DNA of 64,000 bases from Sternotherus odoratus (lineage: Eukaryota > Chordata > Testudines > Kinosternidae). The stretch covers positions 292,441,041 through 292,505,040 of the forward strand of contig JAVMKO010000001.1 in assembly GCA_032164245.1 (NCBI GenBank), given 5' to 3'. Under the pieces are notes generated by a model that had not been told where the DNA came from, did not search any database, and worked only from the letters and a program-made list of their open reading frames with translations. Position 1 is the first letter of the stretch. The number at the start of each line of letters is the position of its first letter. This document shows positions 53,973 to 63,967 of the stretch, piece after piece. Made by a program: the position numbers and the translations under genes.

Positions 53973-55288
53973 TGACAAAGAACTACCTGATTATTTTTAA
54001 GTGCGGTCTGTGTGTCCAACAGGTTATAACACTAGGACTGGGAATGTACAGCATGCCTATCAAAAAAGTATATATAGTGCAGTCTAAAATGAGGTCCAGT
54101 TTTATGGGTTATGAAAGACGAATATAGCCAGACAATAGTGTGCAGACCAGATTTTTACCAGTTGCTTGATTTTATAAATAGGAAAACAATTCTATCATTT
54201 GAATCATAGTATCTTGGAATTCTTTCAGGCTGTTTCATTTTTAGGAGACTAAGTGGCACATCTAAAAGTCTATGATATATTTATTAAACAAACTCAGTGT
54301 ACACAGTGCTGTAAAGTGTAATGTGACAAATGGTAAACAGGTCTCTGCCTGAAGCTGCTTGCAATCTAAAGACATAGCAGGTAGAATACCATAAAACACA
54401 AAACAAATAGAAGCATTAGTCCCCTATTGCCTCAAGGAATAGATGAGTTTTTAAAACATTTTTTTGCTGGAGAGAAGGAAAGTTGTCATACATTGAACAC
54501 ATGAAGCACATATGTGAGAACATGAAAAAAGGCTCAATCTAAAGTGGATAGAGGTAACCAAAGGAGGCATCAGAAGAGAAGCAAGAAGTGAGCAAAGGAG
54601 CAAGAGACACTACATAAACCAAACTTGGATCAAAAGACCTCAGTCAAGACCTCAAAAAAGACTCGATTAGCAATACATGAACATGGGACTAGAAATGAGT
54701 GATTTAGCTGGATAAATTCAGCTGCAAGTAGACTGATTAGTCTAAAAGTGAACTCTAAGAAATACAAATGCAAGGGAAAATATGAGTAGAATGATCACAC
54801 CCTACTTCTATTTTGTCCAGAAAGATATTGGGGAACAGAGATAGGGGGAGGGGAGGTGTACTGCCTTTTAGGGAAACAGTTATTCAGGGTTCCTGTAACA
54901 AATTAGTAAATCTTGTTTAACTGCGTGGGGAAAGAGACCTTTATCAGTGGTTTCCCAGAAAAGAGAGAGGACACAGTTAACGTAATGAAACAGAATATAC
55001 ATTCCAGTTCTATAAATTGTTTCTGCTGCATCCTCAATGCTAAGAGTGCTGTTTGACTATTCGATACCAATCAAAGAGGAAAAACAGTCATAACTAACAC
55101 CTCTGTGCAATTGTGGATTAAGTATACTTAACACTGTATATGAAATTAGCTGATGCTGGTAGAAACACTGCCATTATCGTTTTGCTTCTGCTGGTGCAGC
55201 TTTGAAAGCTGAAGCATGAGGAGAAGAGGGAGCCTTATTTAAAAATAAGTGATAAAACAAAGCTAAGCAAAATGATTTCATAGCCTGC
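53973..55288. other. Unassigned DNA with one old LINE-like tail
   Basis: At 54295-54375, GTACACAGTGCTGTAAAGTG and CTGCCTGAAGCTGCTTGCAA resemble the tail near 40440. No gene elsewhere. Confidence 0.4.
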
Positions 55289-55470
55289 TTTAAGAGCCCT
55301 CCTGTGTGCATTTCCTTGACCTACTAAAAGCCTATCACAATAAAAAAGCCTGGCATGCAAACTTGCCAGTCCCTCCTGTGAAAGTCATTATCTTCTAACC
55401 AGCTGTGTAAAAATCAGCATTTCAGAAAACAATAAAAACCTGAGACTACCAGGAATGAAAAGGCCCTTAT
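55289..55470. promoter_or_regulatory. Candidate conserved non-coding element
   Basis: Repeat-free, balanced composition with CCTATCACAATAAAAAAGCC, GGCATGCAAACTTGCCAG (a short palindrome) and GTCATTATCTTC. Weak evidence. Confidence 0.2.
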
Positions 55471-55946
55471 GTCACAAACCCCTCTGCCATTCCACATGCA
55501 CTCCGATCTATAACTTCCCTTCATTCTGAAGGGAGAGAGTACTAGTCCTTACAAAATGGTTTCTTTTGGTTAATTATACCCCCTGCCGACTTTTTAATTC
55601 TGGCACCCCAACGACTTCTGCAGAAAGCTTTGTATTTAAATTAGAGGGATAAAAAAATGTTTTAATACAGAGCTATGTGTGAAAAATTAAAGGGGAGAAA
55701 ATCATGTACAAAATTTACTGCTTCTATCATCCTGGGAAGAAAAGATCACTACTAGGACAATAGCTCCGTCTGCTCAACAAAGGAGATCAACCTGACCCAA
55801 GCATTTCCTCCTATTCAAGTAGAGGGGTGTAAAATCCAGTTTAAATGCAATTACACTTCTTCCCCTGCTGGTGTCACTCCATCCAACTGAAACACTACAG
55901 GGCACACATATACCCAACAATGGAAGAGGAGACCAGAGCCATTGCT
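55471..55946. other. Unassigned DNA
   Basis: No feature recognised. Confidence 0.4.
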
Positions 55947-55954
55947 GGTTAGAG

Positions 55955-56822
55955 CAGTGGTTCCCAACTTTTTCTCTGCCACAGCACACCTTGATACCTT
56001 TAATTATTTTGAAGCACCCCACCATATTGCCTCCAAATGAACTCTCCCTCTTATCACCTCGGGTTAAGCGCTTTACCACACCACTCTTACCATCCACAGT
56101 CTGTATAACATTGTTAATGATTTTTTGGTCAACTCACAAATTCACACCAAGTCTCCAATTCTGCCCCACCCCCACCCAGCCCCAACCAGTTCTGCCCCCA
56201 CACCCACCTGGCCCCCATCAGTTCTACCCTTCAATTTCCCCATCACTTCTGCCCTCCTACCCAGTTCCTCCCCACACACACACACAGCCCACACCTATCT
56301 CTGCTTCTTCTGGGGTTCTTACCATCTCCCAACCCTGGTGGGCTGCAGCAGGGTCCCCGTTCCCCTTCCAGGCTGAGGGGCAGCTCCTGAGCTCCTGTCT
56401 CCAGCCCCTGGCTGGAGAATGGAGGAGGAAGGCAGAGGAGATGACCTGTTGCTCATAGAAGGGGTGGAGGGAGGAGAGGGAGATTGAGTTCGGAATGATT
56501 ACTCTGTCAATGGAGGAGGCAGGGGAGTGAAGCAGACAATCAGAATGCAGCTTTCCCCCATTCCTCTCCTTCCTTCCCCACGCACAATTCCACAGGACTC
56601 ACATTTGCTATCTTAACCTCACTTTGAGGAATGGAATGTGATGCATTCATAATATTTGAAAGGGGCCTCATCCAAGTAGCAAAAATACAGAATGCAATAT
56701 GGATCAGACATTAATTAAAATACAAGGCAAGTTTTTTTTTCCTCACGTGTAGTTTTTTTTTTCCCAAAAAATTCCACAACACACCTGTTTGTGCCTGAAG
56801 GCACACTGGTTTTCAAACACTG
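55955..56822. mobile_element. hAT element (868 bp) with perfect 8-bp duplication
   Basis: Ends CAGTGGTTCCCAACTTTTTC and GGTTTTCAAACACTG are inverted hAT termini. GGTTAGAG is duplicated perfectly at 55947-55954 and 56823-56830. Next to the ends are the typical CACAGCACACCTTGATACC and GTGCCTGAAGGCACAC phrases. The core (56140-56450) is C-rich degenerate tandem DNA (CCCACCCAGCCCCAACC type). The frame at 55871-56458 (195 aa) spans flank and core and is not a gene. Confidence 0.9.
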
Positions 56823-56830
56823 GGTTAGAG

Positions 56831-57124
56831 CACAGAAATACAGATAACTGGGAGGATAATATAGGAAAAGATATGGGGAAGAGGAGAGGTACATGGCTGG
56901 ATAAAGGAAGAGCAAAGACACCTGCAGAAAGACGAAAACTGGGGATTCAGCCAGAGAAGAGGAAAATGGAAGGAGTCATACAAATCACGCCTCCTGTCTG
57001 ATAAGAGTTTGCTTGCTTGCTTGCTTGATTTTTGTTTTTCCGTTTGCTGGTAGGAGGCAGCATTCTGTGAGAGAAGCATAGTCTTTGATCACAGAAGAAC
57101 CCGCTTTTGTGGGAGAGGCTTTCC
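56831..57124. other. Unassigned DNA before the CR1 copy
   Basis: Contains a (CTTG)n/(GCTT)n tract at 57006-57026. No gene. Confidence 0.4.
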
Positions 57125-58430
57125 TGATTAGGGGGCCTATAAAGGCAGTCAAGCAGTACAGGAGCAGTGGCACAGGAGCCAGAAAACAGAGTTGAAAACT
57201 GGGGAGTTTGGAGATGGTGTTCTGGTTTTGTTTTGTGTGTGGTTTTTTTGTTTGTTTGTTTTGTTTTGTTGACAAGAGCTTAGACGGGAATGGAATGCTA
57301 TGACAGATACAGCAGTGGTAGTGATCCAAGGAATGGAAGAGCCAATGAAGATGACCAGATGGGGAAGCTGCAGCATGTAGATTATCCTGCAGCAGGTACC
57401 CAAAAAGAGTTTCCTCTATATAAAGTACCATCTGATGGAGCTGATGGAGAAGATCTAAGGTTTGGAGATGCAGATAGCTCCAGAAAGAAATGATGGTTGA
57501 GTTTCGAAGGGGATTCAAGCACATGGAGGGAAGGCAAGAGGAGGCTGAAGGGAAAAGTCAAGACTCACAGATGCAAGCTGGACTGGAGAACTCTGAGGGG
57601 AGACTGCTGGGTGAGGAAAGTGGCCAGTGGAAGCATGTGACTACAAGAACCATGCTGAGGAAAAGACCAGCTAGTGAAGTAGAAATAGAGCTCAGGAATA
57701 AGTCTGCTGAGCTGAAAAAGGAAGAAGAGATGCAGCAGGCAGTAACAGAAAATGGGACAACAAGAAAGAAGAGAAGAGTGGCTAGTCCTACAAGAAAGGG
57801 GGAAGAATCAGTGGAGACAGCTAAAGTTCAGAGCTCCAGAAGGATAGAAGAGGACTCTCAGAAGATGGCAAGGGAGAACTAAAGACAACAGGACTTGCAC
57901 AACCAGAAAAAACAGGAGGAATACTGAAGAATCAAACCAACACAAGGAAGTGGTAGGACTATGTGATTGAGGACTACGGACAGCCTTGTAACCAGGACTG
58001 ATCTGGAAAGCAGAAGGGTTAGCTGTCTGTTAGGAGCTAAGATATGGATGTGGGCATGAGGCAGAAGAGGATCCTAATGGGAGCAGGAAAAAAATCCACT
58101 GATTGTCCTTCACGTGGGAATAAATGATATTGCTAAATTCTTCTTGGAATGCTTCAAGGGAGACTACACCAGGCTGAGAAGACACTTAAAAAATGGAGCA
58201 AAACAAGAATATGATGATCAACATATGGCTCAGGCAGCGGTGCTATAAGGATGGCTTTGGGATATTCAACTCCTAGGAGGCATTCATGGACAGAGGTCTC
58301 ACATTCATGGGATGCACTTCACCTAGGGAGGGAAATAGACTTCTGGGGTTGAAGCTGTCAAAACTGATTAAAATAGGTTTAAACTACGAATTTTGGGGAG
58401 ATGACTTGGAGACTCTCACGTAATCTCCAT
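57125..58430 (+). pseudogene. CR1 LINE (copy D): 5' UTR and ORF1 with SGNH esterase remains
   Basis: A GCCTATAAAGGCAGTCAAGC phrase near 57140 and CAGAGTTGAAAACTGGGGAG mark what looks like the CR1 5' region. A frame at 57490-57882 encodes a charged, helix-prone segment (KKEEEMQQAVTENG) of ORF1. Further on, HVGINDI at 58111-58131 is the GxND block of the SGNH-type esterase domain in CR1 ORF1 proteins. Near 58285-58340, DRGLTF...CTSPREGNRLLG is the decayed Asp-His end block with the frame lost. ORF1 is broken, so the copy is dead. The minus frames at 56985-57524 are shadows. Confidence 0.75.
57225..57270. repeat. (TTTG)n-type microsatellite
   Basis: GTTTTGTTTTGTGTGTGG and GTTTGTTTGTTTTG tracts inside the CR1 5' part. 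Confidence 0.8.
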
Positions 58431-58723
58431 GCCTGATACTAATATTGAGAGAGATGAAAATCAAGAAAGAGAGGATACAGCAATGGAGAAAGGAACAGCA
58501 GAAGGTAGGAGAATGGACATCAAGAGAAAAGACAGTGCCAATACCAATGAAGCTAACAGTCAAGTAGGCAATACTGGCAATAGAATTACTGTACCTAATC
58601 TTGTGAGGAATCTGGGTGAAGCCAAGCAGAAACAGCCAAGATGTTTGTACACAAATCCAAGAAGCCTAGATAACAAAATGGAGGAATTTGAACTACTGGT
58701 GCTGGAAGTCAATTCAGATATTA
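58431..58723 (+). pseudogene. CR1 LINE (copy D): start of ORF2 endonuclease
   Basis: The frame at 58429-58752 includes LGEAKQKQPRCLYTNPRSLDNKMEEFELLVLEV, matching the CR1 endonuclease start (LYTNARSLxNKMxEL). It is cut by a MITE at 58724; the part after the MITE begins with ATAGTTGTCATGACTGG. Confidence 0.85.
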
Positions 58724-58940
58724 CAGGCGAGTCACATCTTAGGAGCATTTAACATGCGCAAATTCAGCTTTACATGGTCGGCAAAAACAGGGGGGGGAGG
58801 AACACAACAATTTAAAAACTCCATCTGTAGTGCGGGCGATTCCGCCTGCCATTCAACTCAATGAGAGTTTCACTATACGCGGTTTTCGCATTATGCACTA
58901 ACCGCGGAACGGAACCCCCGCATAATATGAGACTTGCCTG
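58724..58940. mobile_element. TA-flanked MITE inserted in CR1 copy D
   Basis: Ends CAGGCGAGTCACATCTTAG and CATAATATGAGACTTGCCTG are inverted with a few mismatches, flanked by TA at 58722-58723 and 58941-58942. Inside, CATTTAACATGCGCAAATTC and TATACGCGGTTTTCGCATTA belong to a mariner-type family that I recall in turtles. 217 bp, non-coding. Confidence 0.9.
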
Positions 58941-59084
58941 TATAGGTATAGCAAACATGGGGGAATAGTTGTCATGACTGGAATACATATATTGAAGGGT
59001 ATGTGCTGTTCAGGAAAGACAGAAATAAAGGTAAAGGTGGTGGAGTAGCATAATGACAAGGTGGAATGTAAAAAAATTAGACTA
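58941..59084 (+). pseudogene. CR1 LINE (copy D): endonuclease continued
   Basis: GGGTATGTGCTGTTCAGGAA and GACAGAAATAAAGGTAAAGG correspond to GYVLFRKDRNKGKGGGVA of the endonuclease. The copy is interrupted by an antisense CR1 at about 59085. Confidence 0.85.
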
Positions 59085-60490
59085 ATAATCATAGGACCAG
59101 AAGGGACCTCAATAGTTCATCTTCTCCAATCTCCTGCAATCAAGGCAGGACTAAGTAATAATTAGACCATTTCTGACAAGTGTTAGTCTAACCTGTTCTT
59201 AAAAACCTCCAATGATGGAGATTCCACAACCTCCCTGAGCAATTTATTCCAGTGCCTAACTATCCTGACAGTTAGGAAGTTTTTCCTAATATCCAATCTA
59301 AACCTCCCTTGATGCAATTTAAGCCAATAGCTTCTTGTCCTATCCTCAGAGGTTCAGGAGAACAATTTTTCACCCTCCTCCTCCTCCTAACAACCTTTTA
59401 TATACTTGAAGACTATTATCATGCCCCCTCAGTCTCTCTTCTCCAGACTACACAAACATATTTTTTTTCAATCTTCTCTCAGATATCATGTTTTCTAGAC
59501 CTTTAATCATTTTTGTTGCTCTCCTCTGGACTTTCTCCAATTTGGCCACATCTTTCCCAAAACAGCACAAAATACTCCAGCTGAGGCCTAATCAGCAAGG
59601 AGTACAGCGGAATAATTACTTCTCGTATCTTGCTCACAACACTCCTGCTCATACATCCCAGAATGATGTATGCTTTTTTTGCAACAGTGTTACATTGTTC
59701 AATAATATTTAGCATGTGATGCACTATGACCCTCAGATCCATTTCTGCAGTATTCCTTCCTAGGCAGTTATTTCCCATTTTGTATGTGTGCAACTGACTG
59801 TTCCTTCCTAAGTGGAGTACTTTCCATTTGTCCTTACTGATTTTTAGCCTATGTACTTCAGGACATTTCTCCAGTTTGTTCAGATCATTTTAAAATTTTA
59901 ATCCTATCCTCCAAAGCACTTGCAACCCCTCCCCACTTGGTATTGTCCACAAACTTCATAAATGTTCTCTCTCTGTCATTATCTAAATCATTGATGAAGA
60001 TATTGAACAGAACCAAACCCAGAACTGATCCCCACTCAATATGCCCTGCCAGCTTGACTGTGAACCACTGATAACTACTCTCTGGGAACAGTCTTCCAAC
60101 CAGTTATGCACCCACCTTATAGTAGCTCCATCTAGGCTATATTTCCCTACTTTGTTTATGAGAAGATATTGCAAGCCTTACGAAAGTCAAAATACACCAC
60201 GTTTACTGCTTCCCCCCATCCACAAGGTTCATTACTGTCAAAGAAAGCTGGTAGCTTGTTTTGACATGATTTGTTCTTGTCAAATCCATTTTGAATGTTA
60301 CTTATCACCTTATTAACTTCTAGGTGTTTGCAAACTGATGCTTTTGATTATTTGCTCCATTATCATTCCAGGTACTGAAGTTAAGACAACTGATATACAA
60401 TTCCCTGGGTTGTCCTTATTCCCTTGATAGACTGGCCCTAATTTGCCCTCCCTTCCAGTCCTCTGGAATCTTTTCTGTCTTCCATGAGTT
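59085..60490 (-). pseudogene. CR1 LINE (copy E), antisense, inserted in copy D
   Basis: On the minus strand the copy runs from about 60490 to 59085. The reverse transcriptase start has WREGKLGPVYQGNKDNPGNC and TSVPGMIMEQIIK (60540-60313). A later frame gives WVHNWLEDCSQRVVI (60174-59983). The C-terminus has AYIILGCMSRSV and LYSLLIRPQLEYFVLFW (59793-59503). The 3' UTR ends with GAGGTCCCTTCTGGTCCTAT and ATGATTATTA at 59085. The subfamily is close to the classic bird CR1. Stops and frameshifts make it inactive. The end of the minus frame beyond 60490 belongs to copy D read backwards. Confidence 0.9.
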
Positions 60491-61679
60491 TTAATACGGC
60501 CCGGATTTTCTTGGATGTGATAGCTGACAGACTTCTTCACTAACCAACCAGAGGAGATGCCATTTTAGATTTAGTATTGGTAAGTAGTGAGAAGCTCAAA
60601 GAAGTGGTTATAGGGGACAACTTTCATTCAAGTTATCATGTGCTAATTCAGTTTAAACTAAATGGAAGGATAAACAAAAATAGATCTGCAACTAGGGTCC
60701 TTGATTTCAATACGGGAAAACTTAAAAAAATAAACAGCATTAGTTAGGGAAGTGCAGTGGACTGAAGAACTCAAGGATCTGAATGTGGGGGAGGCTTGGA
60801 ATTATTTTAAGTCAAAGTTGCAGAAACTGTCTGAAGCCTGCATCCTAAGTAGGGGGGAAGGGGGTAGTATAGGGAAGGGTTGCAGGCCAAACTGGATGAG
60901 CAAGCATTTCAAACAGTTTATTAAAAGAAAGCAGAAATCCCACAAGGAATGGAAGATGGGAAAGTTCAGCCAGGAAAGCTACGTCTCAGAGGTCAGAAAG
61001 TGTAGAGAAAAAATGAGAACTGCCAAAAAACACACAGGGTTGAACCTTGCAAAAAGAATAAAGTCCAATAGTAAAAGGTTCTATAGCCATATAAATAAGA
61101 AGAAAACAAGGAAGGAAGGAAGGAAGGAAGTGGGACCACTAAATCCTGAGGATGGAGTGGAGATTAAAGATAATTTAGGCATGGCCCAACACCTAAATTA
61201 ATACTTACTGAAAACTAAGAGTAATGAGGATCTTAGGGGAAGTGGCAGGGTGGCTAATAGAAATGAGGATAGGGAAGCAGAAATTAACACATCCAAAGTG
61301 AAAGTCAAGCTCAAACACCTTTGACCAAATCAGGAGGTCCTGAAAATCTCCATTCAAGAATATTAAAGGAACTGACATGTGAAACTGCAAGCCCAACAGC
61401 AGGTATTTTCAATGAACACATACTGTGACGGAGTCAGATATGAATGATATCAGAGAGTGGTCCTATTGGGATCCAGGAAGTGGGCGATAGAGGAAAGTGG
61501 TCCTGTTGGTATCCAGGGAATGGGTAAGGGTGTAGAGATAAAGGGTAAATTGGATAAAATACAAATGTTTTAGAAAAGGTAGATGGGGCCAGACCAACCT
61601 GATCTCTTTCTTTGAGAAGATAACTGATTTTTTTTTTAGACAAAGAAAATCCAGATTTACTCTACCTGGATGTCAGTAA
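60491..61679 (+). pseudogene. CR1 LINE (copy D): endonuclease end, linker, start of reverse transcriptase
   Basis: The plus strand resumes with TTCTTGGATGTGATAGCTG (FLDVIAD), then PTRGDAILDLVLVSSE. The frame at 60752-61201 carries WTEELKDLNVGEAWNYFKSKLQKLSEACI and RFYSHINKKKTRKEG, the linker, with a GGAA microsatellite at 61112-61130. Reverse transcriptase remains appear at 61320-61420 (a decayed NxHPRILKELT) and near 61600 (DLISFFEKI). A 64-bp insertion follows at 61680. Compared with related copies, about 250-300 bp of endonuclease is missing at the copy E junction. Confidence 0.85.
61112..61130. repeat. (GGAA)n microsatellite
   Basis: Five AAGG units inside the CR1 copy D linker. Confidence 0.9.
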
Positions 61680-61743
61680 CGCAGTGTTGCTGCAGCCATG
61701 TTAGTCCCAGGATATTAGATAGACAAGGTGGGTGAGCTAGTAT
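61680..61743. mobile_element. 64-bp Penelope-type tail fragment with 14-bp duplication
   Basis: The insert contains GTTGCTGCAGCCATGTTAGT and ATTAGATAGACAAGGTGG, from the GCCATGTTAGTC-type retroelement tail family. CTGGATGTCAGTAA (61666-61679) and CTGGATTTCAGTAA (61744-61757) flank it and match at 13 of 14. They are the CR1 DFSK coding block duplicated on insertion. Confidence 0.85.
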
Positions 61744-62271
61744 CTGGATTTCAGTAAGGCATCTGATGCGGTTCCACATGGGAAAATATTAATTAAACTG
61801 GAAAAGAAGTGGATTAATATGAGAATTGAAAGGCGGAAAAGGAATTGGATAAAAGGGAGACAACATCAGTTAACCGAAATATGAACTGTCGGGCTGGAAG
61901 GGAAGTTACTAATGAAGTTCCTCAGGGATCAGCCTTGCGGCCAGTCTTCATTAACATTTTCAATACTGACCTTGGCACAAAAAAATGGGAATGTGGTGAT
62001 AAAATCTGCAGACTTCCCAACTTTGGGAAATATTATCAGTATGGAGGAGGACTGGAATATCATACAACAAGATCTTGACGACCTTAAAAACGGGGGTAAT
62101 AGAAATGGGATGAAATTTAATAGTGCAAAGTACAAGGTCATTCATTTAGCGACTAACAACAAGAATTTTTGCTATAAACTGGGGATTAATCAGTTGGGAG
62201 CAACAGAGGAGGAGAAAGACCTGGGTGTATTGGTTGATCATAGAATGACTATAGGCAAAGCGGCTTGTGAA
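61744..62271 (+). pseudogene. CR1 LINE (copy D): reverse transcriptase core
   Basis: Text at 61744-61790 gives LDFSKASDAVPHG (the SKAFDxVPH block). VTNEVPQGSALRPVFINIFNTDLG follows (61894-61970), then a decayed FADDT (SADFPT). The frame at 61912-62292 ends in MKFNSAKYKVIHLATNNKNF and LGINQLGATEEEKDLGVLVDHRMT. The copy is cut by an insertion at 62272. Confidence 0.9.
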
Positions 62272-62602
62272 CCGCTAGCTGGATTAGGTTAATTCCCAGC
62301 CCCACTCCTTCCGCCCAAGTCCCCACCAGAGCCAAGTTGAATCTTCCGTGCTCTTCACCCATGCTGGAGCCCAAAGCTTCCCCCCACACCATTGTGGCTA
62401 CTAGTCCAGTCCCACAGCTAGCCCAACAGCGCTAGGAAAGTAGGTGGCACGCCTCCCCAGCTCTGGAGCATGCGAAGGTGGGCGGCCCCAGCGGAGCACT
62501 GTGGGGCTGGGGCTGGAGCAGCACTCAGGGAGCATCATGGCAGGTGACAGGGTCATACCCAGTGGCAGCCTATGTGACCCGCCGTCCATGACTATGAGCC
62601 AT
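62272..62602. mobile_element. Insertion (331 bp) in CR1 copy D, probably hAT-related
   Basis: The CR1 frame stops at 62271 and resumes at 62611. Flanks CTTGTGAA (62264-62271) and CATGTGAA (62603-62610) match at seven of eight. The GC-rich insert (CCAGCCCCACTCCTTCC, GGGGCTGGGGCTGGAGCAGC) has no clear terminal inverted repeats, so the class is inferred from the 8-bp duplication alone. The minus frame at 62401-62589 is chance. Confidence 0.6.
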
Positions 62603-62830
62603 CATGTGAATTAGCTGTGAAAAAGGCTAAAGCAATCCTAGGATGTATCAGGCAAGGTACTTTCAGAAGAGACAGGGAATTTAGAGTACTATTATACAAG
62701 ATACTGGTGAGACCTCATCTGGAATACTGCATGCAATTCTGGTCTTCCATGGTTAAGAAAAATGAATTCAAACTGGAACAGGTACAGAGAAGGGCTACTA
62801 GAATCATCTGAGGAATGGAAAACCTACCTT
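62603..62830 (+). pseudogene. CR1 LINE (copy D): ORF2 C-terminus
   Basis: The frame at 62617-62811 reads MKKAKAILGCIRQGTF, FRVLLYKILVRPHLEYCMQFWS and FKLEQVQRRATRII, the end block of CR1 ORF2. A stop follows and the rest of the 3' end is not recognisable after about 62830, so the copy appears 3'-truncated or overwritten. Confidence 0.9.
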
Positions 62831-63259
62831 ATTGTGAAATATAGCTTCCATGTACATGTCAGCTTGTATGTCCCGGCCTGCTCTGGTCTGTATCACTGAT
62901 GTTTATGCAGCCATAACCACTGAGCTCCGAGCTGTAAACTCTGCCCGGCAGAAATATAGCAACAGGAAGCCATCTACGCTTGTGGTAAGCGCCCCCCTTC
63001 CAGGCATGAAGCTAATCTGCCTAATAGCAGGACCCTCTTGGCATAGGCCCAATCAGGTTCGCAGGAGTTTTTTCCCCCCCTCAGCCTTTTTACTCTAAGA
63101 ATTAGCACCAAAAAGATTCAGAGGTGTTCCGTATCCCACCCAGGCCTGATCAACCCGGACAACACCTCTCCGCTCCCGTATCTCCCTCTGAGCGAGTAAC
63201 GATTGCCGGTTGAGTTCGTAATGCTGCTTATGTGTCTCAGTTTTGTGTTTATTTCAAAG
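62831..63259. other. Unassigned DNA
   Basis: Moderately GC-rich with TGTACATGTCAGCTTGTATG at the start. It could be an LTR remnant, but no ends or duplications are seen. The 82-aa frame at 62850-63098 has no family. Confidence 0.4.
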
Positions 63260-63464
63260 TTTGAAGTGTTATTTGTGTCTTTCTGTAGATTTTTACCTCA
63301 GGTTTTGTTCTGTTACTTGTGTTCCCCATTTCTGTAAGTGTTCACCTCAGAGTTTAAGGTATCACTCAGGTGTCCCTTCTTCTGTAATTGTTTTACCTCA
63401 AAATTTACCTCAGGATTTGAAATACCACCCATGTCTCGCATGCTGTAAAGTTTTCTCATGTAAA
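63260..63464. repeat. Diverged tandem repeat, four units
   Basis: Units start at 63260, 63303, 63353 and 63416 (43, 50, 63 and 49 bp). Each has the order TTTGAAGT-like start, a TGTC/TGTT pyrimidine stretch, CTGTAA or CTGTAG, then TTTTACCTCAG. The third unit contains an extra AAATTTACCTCAG. I do not recognise the family. Confidence 0.7.
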
Positions 63465-63622
63465 TAGTTGTGTCCCCTTAGTAGTAATAGTAGTTTTTCC
63501 TTGCTATAAATGTTATATTAATCAATCAATAAGAAAAACCTGTTTAATAGAATTAGGTAATAAGAACCCATTTATTAGAACTATTTAAGTCACCTGTTTA
63601 ATAGAATTGTTTAATAGTTAAT
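63465..63622. other. AT-rich DNA with TTTAATAGAATT reiterations
   Basis: The phrase CTGTTTAATAGAATT occurs at about 63540 and 63594, with related ATTTATTAGAACTATTTA between them. No gene. Confidence 0.5.
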
Positions 63623-63624
63623 TA

Positions 63625-63965
63625 CAGTAAACCCTCGATTTAACGGACCTCGATTTAACGGACTTCGGATGCAACGGACAAAATTTCTGACCAAGTCTGA
63701 TGCATTCCTGATCCATTTCTGGCGGGCTGGCTGCCGGCTCCCGGCTGCCGCCCGGGTCACAGCAGCGGGCAGGCTGGCTGCCGGCTCCCGGCTGCCGCCC
63801 GGGTCCAGGCAGCAGGCGGGCTGCGGAGCTGTCGCCCCGACCCTGTGGCGGGCGGGCTGCTGCTCCGACAGCTCTTTTTTATTATTATTATTATTAAATA
63901 ACGGACTTTTTGATTTAACGGACACCCCCTCGGCCGAATTAGTCCGTTAAATGGAGGTTTTACTG
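63625..63965 (+). mobile_element. Tigger-like MITE, third copy (341 bp)
   Basis: Starts CAGTAAACCCTCGATTTAAC and ends TTAAATGGAGGTTTTACTG, flanked by TA at 63623-63624 and 63966-63967. It shares CCTCGATTTAACGGAC, GGATGCAACGGACAAAATTT and GGACACCCCCTCGGCCGAA with the copies at 40888 and 35929. The GC core (63720-63860) holds two to three GGCTGGCTGCCGGCTCCCGG units. An ATT microsatellite at 63875-63895 separates core and right end. The frames on both strands are artefacts. Confidence 0.95.
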
Positions 63966-63967
63966 TA

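Noticed and set aside
55871..56458. 195-aa plus-strand frame
   Set aside because: It crosses the left end and C-rich core of the hAT element at 55955.
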